This document shows, piece after piece, positions 17,071-25,737 of a stretch of DNA of 64,000 nt. The DNA is from Rickettsiella endosymbiont of Miltochrista miniata (lineage in GTDB: Bacteria; Pseudomonadota; Gammaproteobacteria; Diplorickettsiales; Diplorickettsiaceae). The notes under the pieces are model-generated. The model saw nothing but the letters and a program-made list of their open reading frames with translations. It made no database searches and was not told the DNA's origin. The first letter of the stretch is position 1. Every line of letters begins with the position of its first letter. A program made the translations under genes and the position numbers. The stretch is from NCBI RefSeq assembly GCF_964031245.1, contig NZ_OZ035017.1, positions 1 to 64,000 of the forward strand. The letters run 5' to 3'.

Positions 17071-19085
17071 TAATTTAAGTCTAAGTTTTTTAAAAAGGCC
17101 TGTATTTTTGGTTCACGGCCCCGAAACTTTTTAAACAGCTCGATGGCATCAATTGCGCCACCCTGCTCTAAAATATTATGCAAAAACGCTTTTCCAGTTT
17201 TTTCATTAAAGATCCCATCTTCTTTGAACTTGGCAAAGGCATCACAGGCTAAAACTTCTGCCCACAGATAACTGTAGTATCCAGCAGCATAACCTCCTGC
17301 AAAGATATGCGAAAATCCATGCTGAAATCGATTGAATGAAGCTACGGGGATTATGTCAATTTGTTTACGTATTGAATCGAGTAAGTCTTGAATTTGTTCA
17401 TAGCCCTTTGCTGGATCAAATTCTATATGGACACGAAAATCAAATAAGGATAGCTCTAACTGCTTTAATAATTGGAGGCCAGCCTGGAAATTTTTAGCTT
17501 TACGCATTTTGTTAATCAGTGTGTCAGGTAAAGTCTTACCGGTTTTATAATGGCTACTTATTTGATCCAGAACTGATTTTTCCCAAACAAAATATTCTAA
17601 AAACTGACTTGGAAATTCTACCGCATCCCAAGCAACGCCATTAATACCTGAAATAGCGGAGTAATCAATGACAGTCAACATATGTTGTAACCCATGGCCA
17701 AATTCATGAAATAAAGTTAAAACTTCTTCATGTGTCAACAAGAGAGTTTCTATGGAGTCAATGGGTGGAGAGAAATTACAGGTTAAAAAAGCAATAGGTG
17801 TTTGAATAGCACCATTACTTAAATAGCGTCGGGATTGATAATCATCCATCCAAGCCCCTTCACGCTTTTCAGGCCTTGCATAAAGATCTAAATAAAACTG
17901 TCCTCGTAATTGTTGCTCACTATCTGTGATTGAGAAAAAACGAACCTCGGGATCCCAAACCTCAATGTCTTTAATTTCTTTGATTTGCATACCAAATAAA
18001 CGTTCTATTAACTTAAAAAGGCCTAAAAGTACTTTATCTACGGGAAAATAACAGCGTAGGGTATCATCACAAATACCAAATTTTTTTTCTTGTAATTTCT
18101 CGCGATAATACAAAATATCCCAGGGCTGTAAAGTATCAATTAGATCCTGGGATTGGGCAAAACCAGAAAGTTCTTTCCACTCCTCTTTTGCTTTAGGCTG
18201 CGTATAAGCAAGTAATTCCTCTAAAAATTCGAGCACTTCTTCAGGATTTTTTGCCATTTTATTCGAAGCTAAACTTTTCTGAGCATAATTTTTGAAACCC
18301 AATATTTGGCTCAACTCATGGCGTAAATTAAGTATATTGAACATAACTTTGCTATTATCAAGAGCTAGATTACTGAGCTCGGAAGCGCGTGTAATGTGCG
18401 CTTTATATATAGCTTCACGTAGGTCACGATTATCTGCATAGGTTATTATTGGAAAATAGGAGGGATAATCTAGAGTAATTAAATAACCGCTTATATTTTT
18501 TTCTTTTGCAGCTTTTTCGGCATTTGCGATAACATAAGCAGGAACCCCTTTTAGTTCGGATTTATCACTAATGTATTTTGACCAATCTGATGTAGCATCG
18601 AGTAAATTTTCTTCAAATTGATTCGATAGTTGAGACAACTGTGTTTGAATGTCCAGATATCTTTTTTGTTGAGTTTTGGGGAGATCGACACCACCCAAAT
18701 GAAAATCTCGTAATTCATTATGTAGACATTTTTCTTGTGCATAATTGAATTGATAATCACTATTAGCCAAATTTTTAATGGATTGATAGAGAGCTTGATT
18801 TTGACTTAATTCAGAACTATAGGTACTTAGTTTGGGAAGACATTCGTTATAAGCATATCTTAGTCCAGGGGTTTGTTTGACAGCATAGAGGTGATTGATA
18901 GGAGACCAAAAATGTTGGAGTCGATCATCCAAATCATCTAATTTCTGAATAAAACTCCAATCAAGAGGTGTGACCTCAGCTAATAATTTAGCTAATTCGG
19001 ATCGATTGTTGGCTAGTAAAGCGTCTAAATCACCGACTATGTTCTTCGGATTAATTTCAGTAAATTTTGGTAAGGTGGTCATCAT
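17067..19085 (-). CDS. prlC: Oligopeptidase A (M3 family zinc metallopeptidase)
   Basis: This cytoplasmic peptidase degrades short peptides, including cleaved signal peptides. The zinc-binding motif HEFGH is in LTLFHEFGHGLQHML at about residues 455-469. The C-terminal signature HIFAGGYAAGYYSYLWAEV is also present. The length of 672 is typical. The start has two adjacent ATG codons with AGGAAC upstream. Its 3' end overlaps the convergent DprE1-like gene by 4 bp. Confidence 0.94.
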   Translation of the reverse strand: MMTTLPKFTEINPKNIVGDLDALLANNRSELAKLLAEVTPLDWSFIQKLDDLDDRLQHFWSPINHLYAVKQTPGLRYAYNECLPKLSTYSSELSQNQALYQSIKNLANSDYQFNYAQEKCLHNELRDFHLGGVDLPKTQQKRYLDIQTQLSQLSNQFEENLLDATSDWSKYISDKSELKGVPAYVIANAEKAAKEKNISGYLITLDYPSYFPIITYADNRDLREAIYKAHITRASELSNLALDNSKVMFNILNLRHELSQILGFKNYAQKSLASNKMAKNPEEVLEFLEELLAYTQPKAKEEWKELSGFAQSQDLIDTLQPWDILYYREKLQEKKFGICDDTLRCYFPVDKVLLGLFKLIERLFGMQIKEIKDIEVWDPEVRFFSITDSEQQLRGQFYLDLYARPEKREGAWMDDYQSRRYLSNGAIQTPIAFLTCNFSPPIDSIETLLLTHEEVLTLFHEFGHGLQHMLTVIDYSAISGINGVAWDAVEFPSQFLEYFVWEKSVLDQISSHYKTGKTLPDTLINKMRKAKNFQAGLQLLKQLELSLFDFRVHIEFDPAKGYEQIQDLLDSIRKQIDIIPVASFNRFQHGFSHIFAGGYAAGYYSYLWAEVLACDAFAKFKEDGIFNEKTGKAFLHNILEQGGAIDAIELFKKFRGREPKIQAFLKNLDLNY

Positions 19086-19150
19086 ATGTTCCTAAGGATT
19101 TTATATTTACCTATTTTTTTAAAAAAGATTAAATTTAGAAATAAAATATA

Positions 19151-20359
19151 TTATGTTCCAGCATTTTTTAAATTAAAAAATTTATAAATTGTAAAAATTA
19201 GACAGATTATAAAAATATAAGTGATAGGGAGTAAGGAAGCAGTTGTATCGAATAAGCTTAGACTTATTACTATCAAAGTAACAAAACCCATATTTATAAA
19301 ACTCATGACAGCTGAAGCTCCCGCTTTATCTGGATTATTAAGCATTGCAAGTGTTGAAGCATTTGAATAAATAAGGGATAAGCTTAAAAAAATTAACATG
19401 GTGGGAAAAAATAATGTAAGCAGGGGGCCTGCATGTAGATAGGTTGCGAAAGTCATTATTATGATGGAGCAACCACTGATAAAAATTCCTAATTTAACCC
19501 CTTCTATGGATGAATGTTTTTTTCCATAACTAGCCGATAATAATGAACCAATTACTAAACCTATAGTGGGTATAAGATTCGCAATGCCATATTGGGTGCT
19601 GTTCATGTCTAATAAATTGATGGCTATAAAAGGGGCTAGTGTCGCAAAAACATATATGAAGCAACTAGCAGCACCCATTAATAAACCACCTAGAAATAAT
19701 TGGGTATTTTTAAATTGGGTAAGATAGCCTCGTATCAAGGGCTTAGTTTTTAACGCATCGAGATCTAATGTCGTTTTAGTTTCAGTCAAAGTAGGAACCA
19801 AAAAAAGTAATGCTAACCCGTAAATTGCACTCAAATAAAAACAACTCATCCATCCATAATGTGTATTTAAAATGCCTCCTAAAGCAATACTTAATCCTGG
19901 TGTAATAGCAAACGCCAACATTAAATAAGATATTTTTTGCGTGGCAATTCTAGGTTCGAAAGTTTCACTCACCAAAGTAAAAGTTATTATTAAACCGACT
20001 CCTGATCCGATGGCTAATAAAAAACGGCCAACAATAAGCAAGGGAAAACTTTGTGTCAGTCCGGAGAATACACAGAGTATGCTGCTGAAAATTTGTAGGG
20101 AAATCCCTGCATAAAGCACTGGTTTTCTACCGAAACGATTGGCAAAAGGCCCGTATATCAGTTGGCCTATTGCATATCCAATTAAAAACCAAGTGATAGT
20201 TTGCTGAGCAGCACTATTACTTATAGAAAAATAATGAGCTATATTGGGCAAGCCAGGGGTAAATAGTACTGCATTTACCGAGGCAAATGAAATTAATAAC
20301 AATAAGGTTGTAAAGGGTAGATTGACCAAGGAAGGATTATTTTTAATATATTTTTTCAT
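19151..20359 (-). CDS. MFS drug-efflux transporter, Bcr/CflA family
   Basis: This 402-residue protein is strongly hydrophobic with about 12 predicted helices. The loop after helix 2 reads GPFANRFGRKPVLYAG, matching the MFS motif in the Bcr/CflA group. Helix 1 and its flank (SFASVNAVLFTPGLPNIAHYF) are also of that type. Probable role: proton-driven export of drugs or metabolites across the inner membrane. Substrate is not predictable. It lies 29 bp downstream of recX on the same strand. Confidence 0.85.
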   Translation of the reverse strand: MKKYIKNNPSLVNLPFTTLLLLISFASVNAVLFTPGLPNIAHYFSISNSAAQQTITWFLIGYAIGQLIYGPFANRFGRKPVLYAGISLQIFSSILCVFSGLTQSFPLLIVGRFLLAIGSGVGLIITFTLVSETFEPRIATQKISYLMLAFAITPGLSIALGGILNTHYGWMSCFYLSAIYGLALLFLVPTLTETKTTLDLDALKTKPLIRGYLTQFKNTQLFLGGLLMGAASCFIYVFATLAPFIAINLLDMNSTQYGIANLIPTIGLVIGSLLSASYGKKHSSIEGVKLGIFISGCSIIIMTFATYLHAGPLLTLFFPTMLIFLSLSLIYSNASTLAMLNNPDKAGASAVMSFINMGFVTLIVISLSLFDTTASLLPITYIFIICLIFTIYKFFNLKNAGT

Positions 20360-20388
20360 GTTACTATCATGTTTCCGAAAAGCTGAGT

Positions 20389-20862
20389 TTATTTTGTCTG
20401 ATGAAGATAAATTTTATGCGATGTTTTTATCTGGTCAAGTTTAAAACCACGATATTGAAGGTAGCGTATTTGACGTAATTGTTCTTTTGGTAGATGACTA
20501 GGCCGGAACTTTTTCTGTAGTATCTTCTGAATGGCCGCTAACCAAAACTCTTCGTCTTGGGGAAGTTGAGAAAAAATAATATCATTATTTATTCCATATT
20601 GATGACATTCAGCAGTGATTCTTATCGGTCCATATCCTTGTCTTATACGTTTTTGAATAAAAGCTTCACAAAAACGTTCTTCGTTTAAAAGTCCTTGTTG
20701 AATTAAAATATCTAACACAGCCTCCACCGATTGATGCGAAAATCCTTTTTGCATCAATTTTTCTCGAAGCGTAAAGCGAGTATGTTCTCGTCTCGCTAAG
20801 TGGTCTAAGGCAATTTGGCGGATTTTTTTATCAATTTCTAAAACCTGAACATTATGTAACAT
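20389..20862 (-). CDS. recX: RecA regulatory protein RecX
   Basis: RecX binds RecA filaments and limits their extension. The 157-residue helical protein contains ALDHLARREHTRFTLREKL and VLDILIQQGLLNEERFCEAF, typical of RecX tandem helix repeats, and KRIRQGYGPIRI. It starts 17 bp after the recA stop on the same strand, so the two are probably one transcript. Confidence 0.92.
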   Translation of the reverse strand: MLHNVQVLEIDKKIRQIALDHLARREHTRFTLREKLMQKGFSHQSVEAVLDILIQQGLLNEERFCEAFIQKRIRQGYGPIRITAECHQYGINNDIIFSQLPQDEEFWLAAIQKILQKKFRPSHLPKEQLRQIRYLQYRGFKLDQIKTSHKIYLHQTK

Positions 20863-20879
20863 TAATAGCGCTCTAATAC

Positions 20880-21947
20880 TTATTCAATAATTTCGGTCTC
20901 CAGTTCGGGTACTTCAGGCAGGCCATTTTCAGTTGACTTGTTGAGTAAGTTTTTTCGAATTTCCGCTTCTATTTTTTGACAAATTTCCGTACGATCTTTC
21001 AAGAATTGCTTTACATTATCTTTTCCTTGACCAATACGTTCACCTTGATAGCTATACCAGGCCCCAGCTTTATCGATTAATCCATGTGTTACACCGAGAT
21101 CAACAATTTCTCCCATGTGACAAATCCCTTGATTATAAAGAATTTCAAACTCAGCTTGTCTAAATGGAGGAGCAACTTTGTTTTTTACTACTTTGACCCG
21201 AGTTTCATTACCTATGACTTCATCACCTTTCTTGATGGATCCGGTGCGCCGGATATCAAGACGTACCGACGCATAAAACTTTAGCGCGTTGCCGCCCGTT
21301 GTTGTTTCAGGGTTGCCAAACATAACCCCAATTTTCATGCGGATTTGGTTAATAAAGATAACTAGCGTATTTGAGCGCTTAATATTTCCTGCCAGTTTAC
21401 GTAATGCTTGAGACATTAGACGTGCTTGTAAGCCCATGTGCGAATCACCCATTTCTCCTTCAATTTCGGCGCGAGGAGTCAGTGCGGCAACGGAGTCGAC
21501 TACAATAATATCGACGGCATTGGAGCGGACTAACATATCAACAATTTCCAGTGCTTGCTCTCCCGTATCAGGCTGAGAAACTAGAAGATCGGCCGTCTTC
21601 ACCCCTAATTTGGTGGCGTAAATAGGGTCCAGAGCGTGTTCTGCGTCAACAAATGCTGCGACCCCCGCGACCCCTCTCCCCCCCATTTTTTGACACTCGG
21701 CAATAGTTTGTAAGGCAAGTGTCGTTTTACCAGAGGATTCAGGCCCATAGATTTCGATGATGCGCCCGCGTGGTAACCCACCTATCCCTAAGGCAATATC
21801 TAAACCTAAAGAACCCGTAGAAATTATATCTACAGGAACCTGACTAGAATCGCCTAGACGCATTACCGCACCTTCTCCGTGTTGTTTTTTAATTTGGCTT
21901 ATTGCCATTTTAAGGGCTTTTTCTCGAGCATTACTTGCATCACTCAT
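20880..21947 (-). CDS. recA: Recombinase RecA, with a five-residue insertion
   Basis: RecA forms ATP-dependent filaments on single-stranded DNA for homologous recombination. Walker [10 protein letters not shown] is at residues 68-76, the catalytic Glu at E103 in DAEHALD, and Walker B is [10 protein letters not shown]. The spacing from Walker A to the catalytic Glu is five residues longer than in E. coli RecA. The extra residues (RGVAG, about 91-95) come from a GC-rich, internally repetitive stretch at 21663-21677. The acidic C-terminal tail is present. I see no CTG-N10-CAG LexA box upstream. Confidence 0.96.
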   Translation of the reverse strand: MSDASNAREKALKMAISQIKKQHGEGAVMRLGDSSQVPVDIISTGSLGLDIALGIGGLPRGRIIEIYGPESSGKTTLALQTIAECQKMGGRGVAGVAAFVDAEHALDPIYATKLGVKTADLLVSQPDTGEQALEIVDMLVRSNAVDIIVVDSVAALTPRAEIEGEMGDSHMGLQARLMSQALRKLAGNIKRSNTLVIFINQIRMKIGVMFGNPETTTGGNALKFYASVRLDIRRTGSIKKGDEVIGNETRVKVVKNKVAPPFRQAEFEILYNQGICHMGEIVDLGVTHGLIDKAGAWYSYQGERIGQGKDNVKQFLKDRTEICQKIEAEIRKNLLNKSTENGLPEVPELETEIIE

Positions 21948-22060
21948 AACGAAGGTACCTTTAATAAAGGAAAAAATGTGTAAAAATGGACTCTGGCTAG
22001 TATTATCGCATAAACTAAGCGGCTGTCTCTATATGCTTTTTTGAGCGATCTGCTCGAAAC

Positions 22061-22091
22061 AAGTATTTGTTTAAAACTTAAACAAATACTT
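22061..22091. repeat. Perfect 12-bp inverted repeat between recA and hldE
   Basis: AAGTATTTGTTT and AAACAAATACTT flank a 7-bp spacer. The intergenic region is divergent (recA minus, hldE plus), so a terminator role is unlikely unless for an unseen transcript. It could be an operator or an mRNA leader hairpin for hldE. The rest of the 238-bp gap shows no other structure that I can support. Confidence 0.55.
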
Positions 22092-22185
22092 GAGAAGCTG
22101 CATGTGTGCTTTATAGCATGTTTTTTTATAGTGGCTGGTTACTTAAAAGTTAAAAATGTAAGAAGAAGATTCTGCAAGAGGTCCA

Positions 22186-23628
22186 ATGAAAATACAAGTT
22201 CCCTCATTTCAATCTATCCGCGCTTTGGTTGTAGGTGATGTGATGTTGGATCGATATTGGTCTGGCGATACATCCAGAATTTCTCCAGAAGCGCCTGTAC
22301 CGATAGTGCATATACAAAAACTTGAAGAACGTCCAGGGGGTGCGGGTAATGTCGCTTTAAATATAGCTGCACTCGGCGCGCAAGTTGATTTACTTAGTTT
22401 TTGTGGAGATGATAATGAAGGAGACATACTTGAGAAAAAACTAAGTCAGGCTAGCGTCAATTGTTATTTACACAAAATACCACAATCACGGACCGTGACT
22501 AAGTTGCGCATACTCAGTTTGCATCAGCAATTGATACGACTGGATTTCGAAGAGAAACCTTATCAAATTGATTATACACATCTAAAACAATTATTTGATC
22601 AAAGACTTAAATATTGTGATGTGGTTATACTTTCTGATTATGCCAAAGGATGCTTGGCTTATGCTCAAGAATTAATTCAGTCAGCTCGAAAAGCAGGAAA
22701 GCCTGTGTTCGTTGACCCTAAGAGTAATGATTTTAATATTTATCAAGGCGCAACAGTATTAACGCCTAACCGGAAAGAATTTGAAGTAGTAGTCGATAGA
22801 TGTGACAGCGAACATTCTTTGTTACGAAAGGGTACGCAGCTTTTAGAAAAGCATAATTTCCAAGCTGTACTGGTGACACGCGGTGAACAAGGAATGACAT
22901 TAATTCAAAAAGATCGGCCGGAAGTATATTTACCGGCTTATGCCAAGCAAGTTTATGACGTTACGGGCGCCGGTGATACAGCGATCGCTTGTTTAGCGTT
23001 AACTTATGCCGCTCAAGCAGATTTAGTCCAGTCTGCACAGCTTGCCAATATTGCAGCGGGCATTGTCGTTGGAAAACTGGGTGCAGCTACTGTCAGCCCA
23101 GCAGAACTAAGACGAGCGATACAAATTCAGCAACTCTCATCTCATCGTGGAATTTTGTCAGAAGCGGAACTTAAAACAATCGTTGAAGATGCGAAAGCAC
23201 ACGATGAACAGATAGTGATGACAGGCGGCTGTTTCGATATTTTACATGCGGGTCATGTTGCTTATTTAGAACAAGCTAAACGTTTGGGCGATCGATTAAT
23301 TATAGCGGTTAATGACGATGATTCCGTGTCAAAATTGAAAGGTTTAGGAAGACCGATAAACAATTTAGCCAATCGAATGGCGGTATTAGCAGGATTAAGT
23401 GTTGTAGATTGGGTGATCCCTTTTAGTGAAGCAACTCCAGAACGTCTTATTAAGCTGTTATTGCCAGATATTTGGGTAAAGGGAAGTGATTACCAAGTGC
23501 ATGAGCTTTCTGAGGCAAACGCAATACAAGAATATGGTGGCCAAATTAGATTAATAAATTTTGTAGAAGGTTGCTCGACTAGTGCGATAATTTCTAAAAT
23601 TCAAGAACAAGAAAAGGAATCTTCATGA
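22186..23628 (+). CDS. hldE: Bifunctional heptose-7-phosphate kinase / heptose-1-phosphate adenylyltransferase
   Basis: HldE carries out two steps toward ADP-L-glycero-D-manno-heptose for the LPS inner core. The N-terminal PfkB-type kinase (about 1-315) shows RPGGAGNVALNIAALGA and the DVTGAGDTAIACLAL anion hole. The C-terminal cytidylyltransferase-like domain (about 340-475) has TGGCFDILHAGHVAYLEQA. The length of 480 is typical. Its stop overlaps hldD by ATGA, so the two are coupled. Confidence 0.96.
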   Translation: MKIQVPSFQSIRALVVGDVMLDRYWSGDTSRISPEAPVPIVHIQKLEERPGGAGNVALNIAALGAQVDLLSFCGDDNEGDILEKKLSQASVNCYLHKIPQSRTVTKLRILSLHQQLIRLDFEEKPYQIDYTHLKQLFDQRLKYCDVVILSDYAKGCLAYAQELIQSARKAGKPVFVDPKSNDFNIYQGATVLTPNRKEFEVVVDRCDSEHSLLRKGTQLLEKHNFQAVLVTRGEQGMTLIQKDRPEVYLPAYAKQVYDVTGAGDTAIACLALTYAAQADLVQSAQLANIAAGIVVGKLGAATVSPAELRRAIQIQQLSSHRGILSEAELKTIVEDAKAHDEQIVMTGGCFDILHAGHVAYLEQAKRLGDRLIIAVNDDDSVSKLKGLGRPINNLANRMAVLAGLSVVDWVIPFSEATPERLIKLLLPDIWVKGSDYQVHELSEANAIQEYGGQIRLINFVEGCSTSAIISKIQEQEKESS

Positions 23629-24578
23629 TTATCGTTACAGGCGGGGCAGGTTTTATTGGTAGCAATTTAGTAAAACAACTTAATAATGTATATCCAGATA
23701 TGCCGATTATAGTTGTTGACGATCTGACGGATGGAATTAAGTTCAGAAATATTGCGGACTGTTCGGTTGCTGATTATTTGGATCAAAATGAATTCCTAGA
23801 AAAAATTAAGCAAAATAAGTTTTTTCCTAAGTTAAAAGCTGTTTTTCATCAAGGTGCCTGCTCTATGACTACGGAATGGAATGGGCGATATATGATGAAC
23901 AACAACTATGAATATTCTAAAAGTGTATTAAATTACTGTTTGGCTTGGAAGATTCCTTTCATTTATGCTTCAAGTGCTGCTGTTTATGGTTTAGGAACTG
24001 TTTTCAAAGAAGAATTAGTCTATGAAAAACCGGTGAACGTTTACGCTTATTCTAAATACTTATTTGACCAGTATGTAAGAAGTATTTTTAGTGAAATAAA
24101 GAGTCAGGTTGTAGGTTTGCGTTATTTTAATGTTTATGGGCCTAACGAAAAGCATAAAGGTTCTATGGCCAGCGTGGTATGGCACGCGGATAAACAGCTC
24201 AAAAATACCGGTATTATAAATTTATTTGAAGGAACAGATGGCTATACCAATGGTGAACAACTGAGAGATTTTATCTATGTTGACGATGCGGTGGCGGTTA
24301 ATCTCTGGTTTTTAAAGTCAAAAAAAAGTGGAATTTTTAATGCAGGAACTGGAAATTGCGAGAGCTTTAATGCCTTAGCTAAAGCGGTTATTAATTTTTA
24401 TGGGTATGGGGAAATTCGTTATATTCCATTTCCAGAATATTTACGAGAATGTTATCAAAGCTTTACTCAAGCGGATCTTTCAAAATTGCGTCATGCGGGT
24501 TATCAAGGAACGTTTCGCAATGTTGCAAATGGAGTAAAAGCTTATCTTTCTGATATGCATAAAAATATTACCGTTTAA
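23625..24578 (+). CDS. hldD: ADP-L-glycero-D-manno-heptose-6-epimerase
   Basis: HldD converts ADP-D-glycero- to ADP-L-glycero-manno-heptose, the last nucleotide-sugar step for LPS heptose. It is an extended SDR with NAD(P)-binding TGGAGFIGSNLV at the N-terminus. The catalytic Tyr-Lys is in YAYSKYLFDQYVR and ASSAAVYGLG supplies the Ser. FNVYGPNEKHKGSMAS is typical of this family. The length of 317 is normal. It overlaps hldE by 4 bp. Confidence 0.96.
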   Translation: MIIVTGGAGFIGSNLVKQLNNVYPDMPIIVVDDLTDGIKFRNIADCSVADYLDQNEFLEKIKQNKFFPKLKAVFHQGACSMTTEWNGRYMMNNNYEYSKSVLNYCLAWKIPFIYASSAAVYGLGTVFKEELVYEKPVNVYAYSKYLFDQYVRSIFSEIKSQVVGLRYFNVYGPNEKHKGSMASVVWHADKQLKNTGIINLFEGTDGYTNGEQLRDFIYVDDAVAVNLWFLKSKKSGIFNAGTGNCESFNALAKAVINFYGYGEIRYIPFPEYLRECYQSFTQADLSKLRHAGYQGTFRNVANGVKAYLSDMHKNITV

Positions 24579-24652
24579 TTCATTGATTCATTCATTTTTT
24601 ATCCATAAAATATAAATTCCGATATAAAAATTTTAAAAAGGAGTTTTGTTTT

Positions 24653-24991
24653 ATGGATATTTATTCTTCATTATTTGCGATCTTGTTAGCATCAGTTATA
24701 GCTACCCCAGTTTTAGCAACTACCAGCCCTTTTATTTCGCATAATAATACAGTTTCAACTGCTTCCCCAGCAAAAACTATATCTAATCCCGTCTCAGCAC
24801 TTGTTAATATTAATACAGCCGATGGAGAAACCTTAGCAGCAGAATTGAAGGGGATAGGTATAAAACGTGCAAAGGCAATTCTTGCTTATCGTAATGAGCA
24901 CGGACCTTTTAAGTCCATTGATGATTTAATAAAAATCAAAGGGATAAGTAAAAGGATCGTGGACCAAAATCGGGAAAAAATAACTGTTTAA
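24653..24991 (+). CDS. Secreted helix-hairpin-helix protein, ComEA-like
   Basis: The 112-residue protein has an N-terminal signal peptide ending near VLATT. A low-complexity Ser/Thr/Pro linker follows. The C-terminal ~60 residues form a ComEA-type double helix-hairpin-helix (VNINTADGETLAAELKGIG, then IDDLIKIKGISKRIV). ComEA proteins bind incoming DNA in the periplasm during transformation. With comM in the window this suggests uptake machinery, though single HhH proteins may have other roles. A strong AAGGAG precedes the ATG. Confidence 0.85.
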   Translation: MDIYSSLFAILLASVIATPVLATTSPFISHNNTVSTASPAKTISNPVSALVNINTADGETLAAELKGIGIKRAKAILAYRNEHGPFKSIDDLIKIKGISKRIVDQNREKITV

Positions 24992-25083
24992 TACAATGAA
25001 ATCGAGTCTATAAAGCAGTTTAAGTAAGATGTCTATTAAAAAAGGAGTAAACTAACTAAAATATATCCAATAGCATGAAAAGT

Positions 25084-25128
25084 ATTCATTGTGCTTGAAA
25101 GAGCGAAATTTTTTTAAGTGCAATGAAT
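25084..25128. terminator. Possible bidirectional terminator hairpin
   Basis: ATTCATTGTGCTT (25084-25096) pairs with AAGTGCAATGAAT (25116-25128) over 13 positions when two G-U pairs are allowed. The loop is 19 nt and contains a T7 run. It lies between the convergent ComEA-like and cytochrome genes. No T-tract follows the plus-strand stem, so a terminator role is uncertain. Confidence 0.45.
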
Positions 25129-25133
25129 CAAAA

Positions 25134-25598
25134 TCAATTGCTGTGAATATTGATGGGCAGTTGTTCCAACATATAGTGGATAGCCGTTTCTAGATCTGAT
25201 ATTGAACATTCTAAACATGCTCCTTTTGGAGGCATAGCTCGATAGCCTGTTGTTGCGTGTTTTAATAGGACGGAAAAATTTTTTTTTATCCGTGGAGCCC
25301 AATCTGACTGATTGCCTAAACGTGGGGCACCCGCTATGCCTTTTTTATGGCACAAAACACATTTGCTTTCAAATATGGTTTTACCCAAATGAATGTCTTT
25401 ATGAGTAGCTGTTAAGGGTGATTGGTCTATTTCTTCAGATGTAGCTAGTTTTATTTTCCCTATCGGAGCAATACGTTCTTCAAGGGCCATTGTTGAGTTA
25501 TCAAAAAAATCTGCATGGACGCATGTCGAGAAGCCAAAAAGAAAGTTAAAAAGAATTATACTCTTCGCACTTGAATTTTTGCCTGTGTTGACGCTCAA
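25134..25598 (-). CDS. Cytochrome c5-like protein with a repeat-derived N-terminus
   Basis: The haem-binding motif is C80-V-L-C83-H84 and the likely sixth ligand is M122 in YRAMPPKGACLEC. The two extra cysteines (GACLEC) are typical of the c5 group. It would be periplasmic and carry electrons to a terminal oxidase. The called start is a TTG. Codons up to about residue 14 (SVNTGKNSSAKSI) lie inside copy C of the dispersed 122-bp element. The hydrophobic stretch IILFNFLFGFSTCVHA then serves as a signal peptide. The element therefore appears to have replaced or extended the original start. Confidence 0.85.
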   Translation of the reverse strand: MSVNTGKNSSAKSIILFNFLFGFSTCVHADFFDNSTMALEERIAPIGKIKLATSEEIDQSPLTATHKDIHLGKTIFESKCVLCHKKGIAGAPRLGNQSDWAPRIKKNFSVLLKHATTGYRAMPPKGACLECSISDLETAIHYMLEQLPINIHSN

Positions 25599-25679
25599 TT
25601 CGCAATCCTCATGTATCTTAAATACATTCCGGTTGCTTCATTCTCGCGCCGCCTTGCCAAAAACCCCATTGCTGTGAGT
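25557..25679 (-). repeat. Dispersed 122-bp element, copy C
   Basis: Read on the minus strand it begins ACTCACAGCAATGGGGTTTT and ends GTGCGAAGAGTATA. Both end modules match the copies at 28723 and 40748 closely. The centre differs and carries one extra base, which breaks the frame that is open in those two copies. Its 3' end encodes the start of the cytochrome gene. It occupies most of the gap between the aldolase and cytochrome genes. Confidence 0.9.
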
Positions 25680-25737
25680 ATATATTTATAAATCTTAGCA
25701 CCTATGCGCAAATGGTAATTTTTATGGTTAAAATGCG

